A stretch of DNA of 35,332 bases from NCBI GenBank assembly GCA_023457715.1, contig JAEWKR010000034.1, positions 1 through 35,332 on the forward strand. The letters are read 5' to 3'. The position numbers were made by a program, and so were the translations under genes. Origin of the DNA: Verrucomicrobiota bacterium (GTDB taxonomy: Bacteria > Verrucomicrobiota > Verrucomicrobiia > Opitutales > Opitutaceae). The notes under the pieces were generated by a model. That model was not told the DNA's origin. It saw only the letters and a list, made by a program, of their open reading frames with translations, and made no database searches. Shown in pieces: positions 32,921 through 35,332 of this stretch. The first letter of the stretch is position 1. Each line of letters starts with the position of its first letter.

Positions 32921-35155
32921 ATGAATCTCCGAGAACGCCTTTTTGAACTGTTTCGCGATCCGGGCTACACGCCGGCGAATGAATTTGAACTCAGCCGGAG
33001 GCTCGGGTTGCCGAAAAAACAACGGCCGGCCGTGGCTTTCGAAGTCCGCCGGCTGCTGGCCGGCGGCACCTTGCGCCGGGTGCAGGGAGATCGGCTGCAG
33101 CTGCGCGGCGATGAGGGCGAGATCAGCGGCAAGATCATGTTCCGCGCCGGTGGTTCGGCGGTGGTCATCCCCGAGAAGGTCACCGGCACCAACACCACCG
33201 AGCTCGAAGCGATCCAGATCGCGCCCGACGAAACCGGCGTGGCGTTGCACGGCGACCGCGTCGTCATCCGCGTCCTGCACGGCGTGCGCACCCGACGCCC
33301 CGGCGAGACCGCCGGCACGGTGGTCCGGGTGCTCGCGCGCGGCCGCAATACGATCGTGGGGAACGTCCAGCGTCAGGGCCGGCACCTGGTCGTGATGCCG
33401 GACGATCCCCGGTTCTTTCACGAGATCCACGTGGCCGAACCGACCCGGATCGGCGGCAAGGTGCCCGGACCGGGCGACAAGGTGGTCGTCGCCCTCAACG
33501 AATGGAAGCGGCGCCACGACCCCATCACCGGCACCATCACGGGCCGGCTCGGCAAAACCCACGAACCGCGAGCCGAACTCCTCGGCGTGTTTGAAAAATT
33601 CAATCTCGACCCTGAGTTCCCCGAGACGGTGGTGCGCGAGGCGGGCGCACTCCCGGACCGCGTTCAGGCCCGCGAACTGGTCAACCGGCTTGATTATCGC
33701 GAGGTCCCGACCTTCACGATCGATCCCGACGACGCCAAGGACTTCGACGATGCCCTTTCGATCGAGTCGCTCGATCAAAACGAAGTTCGCATCGGCATCC
33801 ACATTGCCGACGTCTCCGCCTATGTCCGGCCCGGCACCGCGCTGGACCAGGAGGCGCAGCGGCGCGGCAACTCCACCTACCTGGTCGGGGTCGTCATTCC
33901 GATGCTGCCCGAAAAGCTTTCGAACGGCTTGTGCTCGCTGGTGGAGGGTCAGGACCGCCTCTGCAAAGCCGTTTTTCTGACCTTCGGCCGCAACGGGACG
34001 ATCAAACAGACCGCATTCGCCAACACGGTCATCCGCAGCCGCAAACGCCTCACGTACAAACAGGCTTTCGCGCTCCTGTTCGAAAACGACCTCAACCGCG
34101 TCCGCGCCCTGCCACTGCCGGCGAAGCACCAGACCGGCTCGACGGGTCGCGCGCTGCGGGACCTGTCGGCGCGTGAGCTCACCGACCTGCAGGGCTGGGT
34201 GCGCACGCTTTGGAAACTCGCGGCCAAGCTGCGGCGCGATCGCATGGCCCATGGCAGCCTGGATCTCGATATGCCGGAAACGAAGATCTTCGTCGACGAG
34301 AAGGGCTACGCGGATCGCCTGGAGAAGATCGAGCACGATGAGAGTCACCAGCTGATCGAGGAGTTCATGCTCGCCGCCAACGAGGCGGTGGCCCGCGTCA
34401 CCCGCACGCACAAGCTCCCCGCCCTCTATCGCGTGCACGATGAGCCCGATCCGGAAAAGCTGAACGAGTACCAGGACCTGCTGCAGAGCTTCGACATCGG
34501 CGTCGGGGACCTCACGCAGCGTCCGGAACTGGTGAAGCTGCTCGACACGCTGAAGGGCCATCCGCAGGGCTACACGCTGCGCACGCAACTGCTGCGCAGC
34601 CTGAAAAAAGCGGCGTACCGTGCCACCGCGGACGGTCACTTCGGGTTGAACAAAAAGGACTACACCCATTTCACCTCCCCGATCCGCCGTTATGCCGACC
34701 TTGTGGTCCACCGGGTGCTCGACACCTACCTGGTCAAGCACCAGGGCTACCCGGCCGGACCGAATCGGATCACCTACTCCCTCGCGCAGCTGGAGGCGAT
34801 GGGCGAACACCTGAGCCTGACGGAGATCAACAGCGCCGAGGCGGAACGCGAAAGCGTGAAGATCAAGCTGCTCGAGTACTTCGAGCGCGAAACCACCAAG
34901 AAGCCGCGCACCCGGTTCGCCGCCATCGTGACGGATGTGCGTCGGAACGGCCTGTTCATCGAACTCGTCGATTCCATGGCCTTCGGCTTCATCCCGACGA
35001 CCGCCCTGCCGGAGGATTACTACTCTCTGGCGGACGACGAAACGACCCTGGTTGGTCGCCGCACGCGAAAAAAGTACGCCCTTAACCAGCGCTTCGACGT
35101 GGTCGTCGACAAGGTCGACCGATTCAAGCGGCTGATCGACTTCCGCCCGGCCTGA
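32921..35155 (+). CDS. rnr: Ribonuclease R (RNB-family 3'-5' exoribonuclease)
   Basis: 744 residues, slightly shorter than E. coli RNase R (813). The enzyme degrades structured RNA from the 3' end and works with tmRNA in removing stalled messages, so it pairs functionally with SmpB in this window. An N-terminal winged-helix part (1-70) is followed by cold-shock-type OB domains (about 75-230), the RNB domain from about 250 with DPDDAKDFDDA (acidic cluster Asp268-Asp277), and an S1 domain at about 660-735 with VRRNGLFIELVDSMAFGFI. The C-terminal basic tail of E. coli is missing. ATG at 32921. Confidence 0.96.
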   Translation: MNLRERLFELFRDPGYTPANEFELSRRLGLPKKQRPAVAFEVRRLLAGGTLRRVQGDRLQLRGDEGEISGKIMFRAGGSAVVIPEKVTGTNTTELEAIQIAPDETGVALHGDRVVIRVLHGVRTRRPGETAGTVVRVLARGRNTIVGNVQRQGRHLVVMPDDPRFFHEIHVAEPTRIGGKVPGPGDKVVVALNEWKRRHDPITGTITGRLGKTHEPRAELLGVFEKFNLDPEFPETVVREAGALPDRVQARELVNRLDYREVPTFTIDPDDAKDFDDALSIESLDQNEVRIGIHIADVSAYVRPGTALDQEAQRRGNSTYLVGVVIPMLPEKLSNGLCSLVEGQDRLCKAVFLTFGRNGTIKQTAFANTVIRSRKRLTYKQAFALLFENDLNRVRALPLPAKHQTGSTGRALRDLSARELTDLQGWVRTLWKLAAKLRRDRMAHGSLDLDMPETKIFVDEKGYADRLEKIEHDESHQLIEEFMLAANEAVARVTRTHKLPALYRVHDEPDPEKLNEYQDLLQSFDIGVGDLTQRPELVKLLDTLKGHPQGYTLRTQLLRSLKKAAYRATADGHFGLNKKDYTHFTSPIRRYADLVVHRVLDTYLVKHQGYPAGPNRITYSLAQLEAMGEHLSLTEINSAEAERESVKIKLLEYFERETTKKPRTRFAAIVTDVRRNGLFIELVDSMAFGFIPTTALPEDYYSLADDETTLVGRRTRKKYALNQRFDVVVDKVDRFKRLIDFRPA

Positions 35156-35189
35156 GGGCCCGCGACGCGGGATTCAGATGATTTGGCGC

Positions 35190-35254
35190 GTAGTCCCGCC
35201 TTTAGCCGGAACGATTCAGTTAACCACGAATGGACACGAATCGACACGAATGAA
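35190..35254. repeat. REP-like half element and 10-bp CACGAAT array
   Basis: Bases about 35190-35211 (GTAGTCCCGCCTTTAGCCGG then AA) resemble one arm of the element at 4871-4937. Directly after, CACGAATGGA, CACGAATCGA and CACGAATGAA form three 10-bp units at about 35225-35254. The remaining bases to 35332 show no gene. The element may continue past the window edge. Confidence 0.65.
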
Positions 35255-35332
35255 GACCTGGGAAAATCATCACTTCCGCGCAGGCACAAAACAGTGAGCG
35301 GGACCACGGACGGGCTGCATTCGCGTTTCCTC

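Noticed and set aside
32879..34810. Minus-strand frame of 643 codons
   Set aside because: Antisense to RNase R, which has complete motifs.

Overview
The window looks like a GC-rich chromosomal segment from a Verrucomicrobiota bacterium, probably family Opitutaceae. I infer this from the roughly 65% GC look, the 51-residue small basic protein of a type I know from Verrucomicrobia and Chlamydiae, the scarcity of Shine-Dalgarno sequences, the many dispersed short repeats, and the mix of complex PAS hybrid kinases with sugar hydrolases and glycogen enzymes. No rRNA, tRNA, CRISPR array, transposase or phage gene was seen.

Layout. 339-3176: membrane MASE1-type hybrid histidine kinase. 3338-7615: a GH1 beta-glucosidase (minus) divergent from a secreted GH2 beta-galactosidase-like enzyme (plus). 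7727-10756: a TonB-like protein and glycogen branching enzyme glgB (minus). 10831-20084: a sensory island with a soluble hybrid kinase carrying two receivers, a chemoreceptor with a repetitive C-terminal tail, and a divergent membrane hybrid kinase with four PAS domains. 20124-23650: a split LigD-type end-joining set (polymerase domain alone, then a phosphoesterase-ligase protein) separated by a cysteine hydrolase and repeat arrays. 23717-26158: housekeeping genes trmL, a single-domain response regulator, smpB, rpoZ, cutA and the small basic protein. 26220-28137: a minus-strand operon of a secreted protein or lipoprotein, an ECF sigma factor and its RskA-like anti-sigma factor. 28390-30303: a periplasmic TonB-domain protein, a secreted HExxH protein and a VOC protein. 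30519-35155: a Fis-type regulator with a degenerate receiver, glycogen synthase glgA, and divergent RNase R.

How the genes work together. GH1 and GH2 release hexoses from beta-glycosides, and GlgA and GlgB store glucose as glycogen. The kinases and chemoreceptor suggest motility or extensive environmental sensing. The LigD pieces suggest an end-joining repair route, but no Ku gene is in the window.

The most unusual structural signal is a recurring architecture at gene ends. Tandem arrays of 7- or 8-bp units, with a different unit at each site, begin just after stop codons and are closed by an inverted copy, so the transcript could form a long imperfect hairpin. It occurs at both sides of two convergent junctions and after glgB, glgA and the ligase gene. 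Coordinates and motifs were read by eye; family assignments rest on motif recognition, not on searches.
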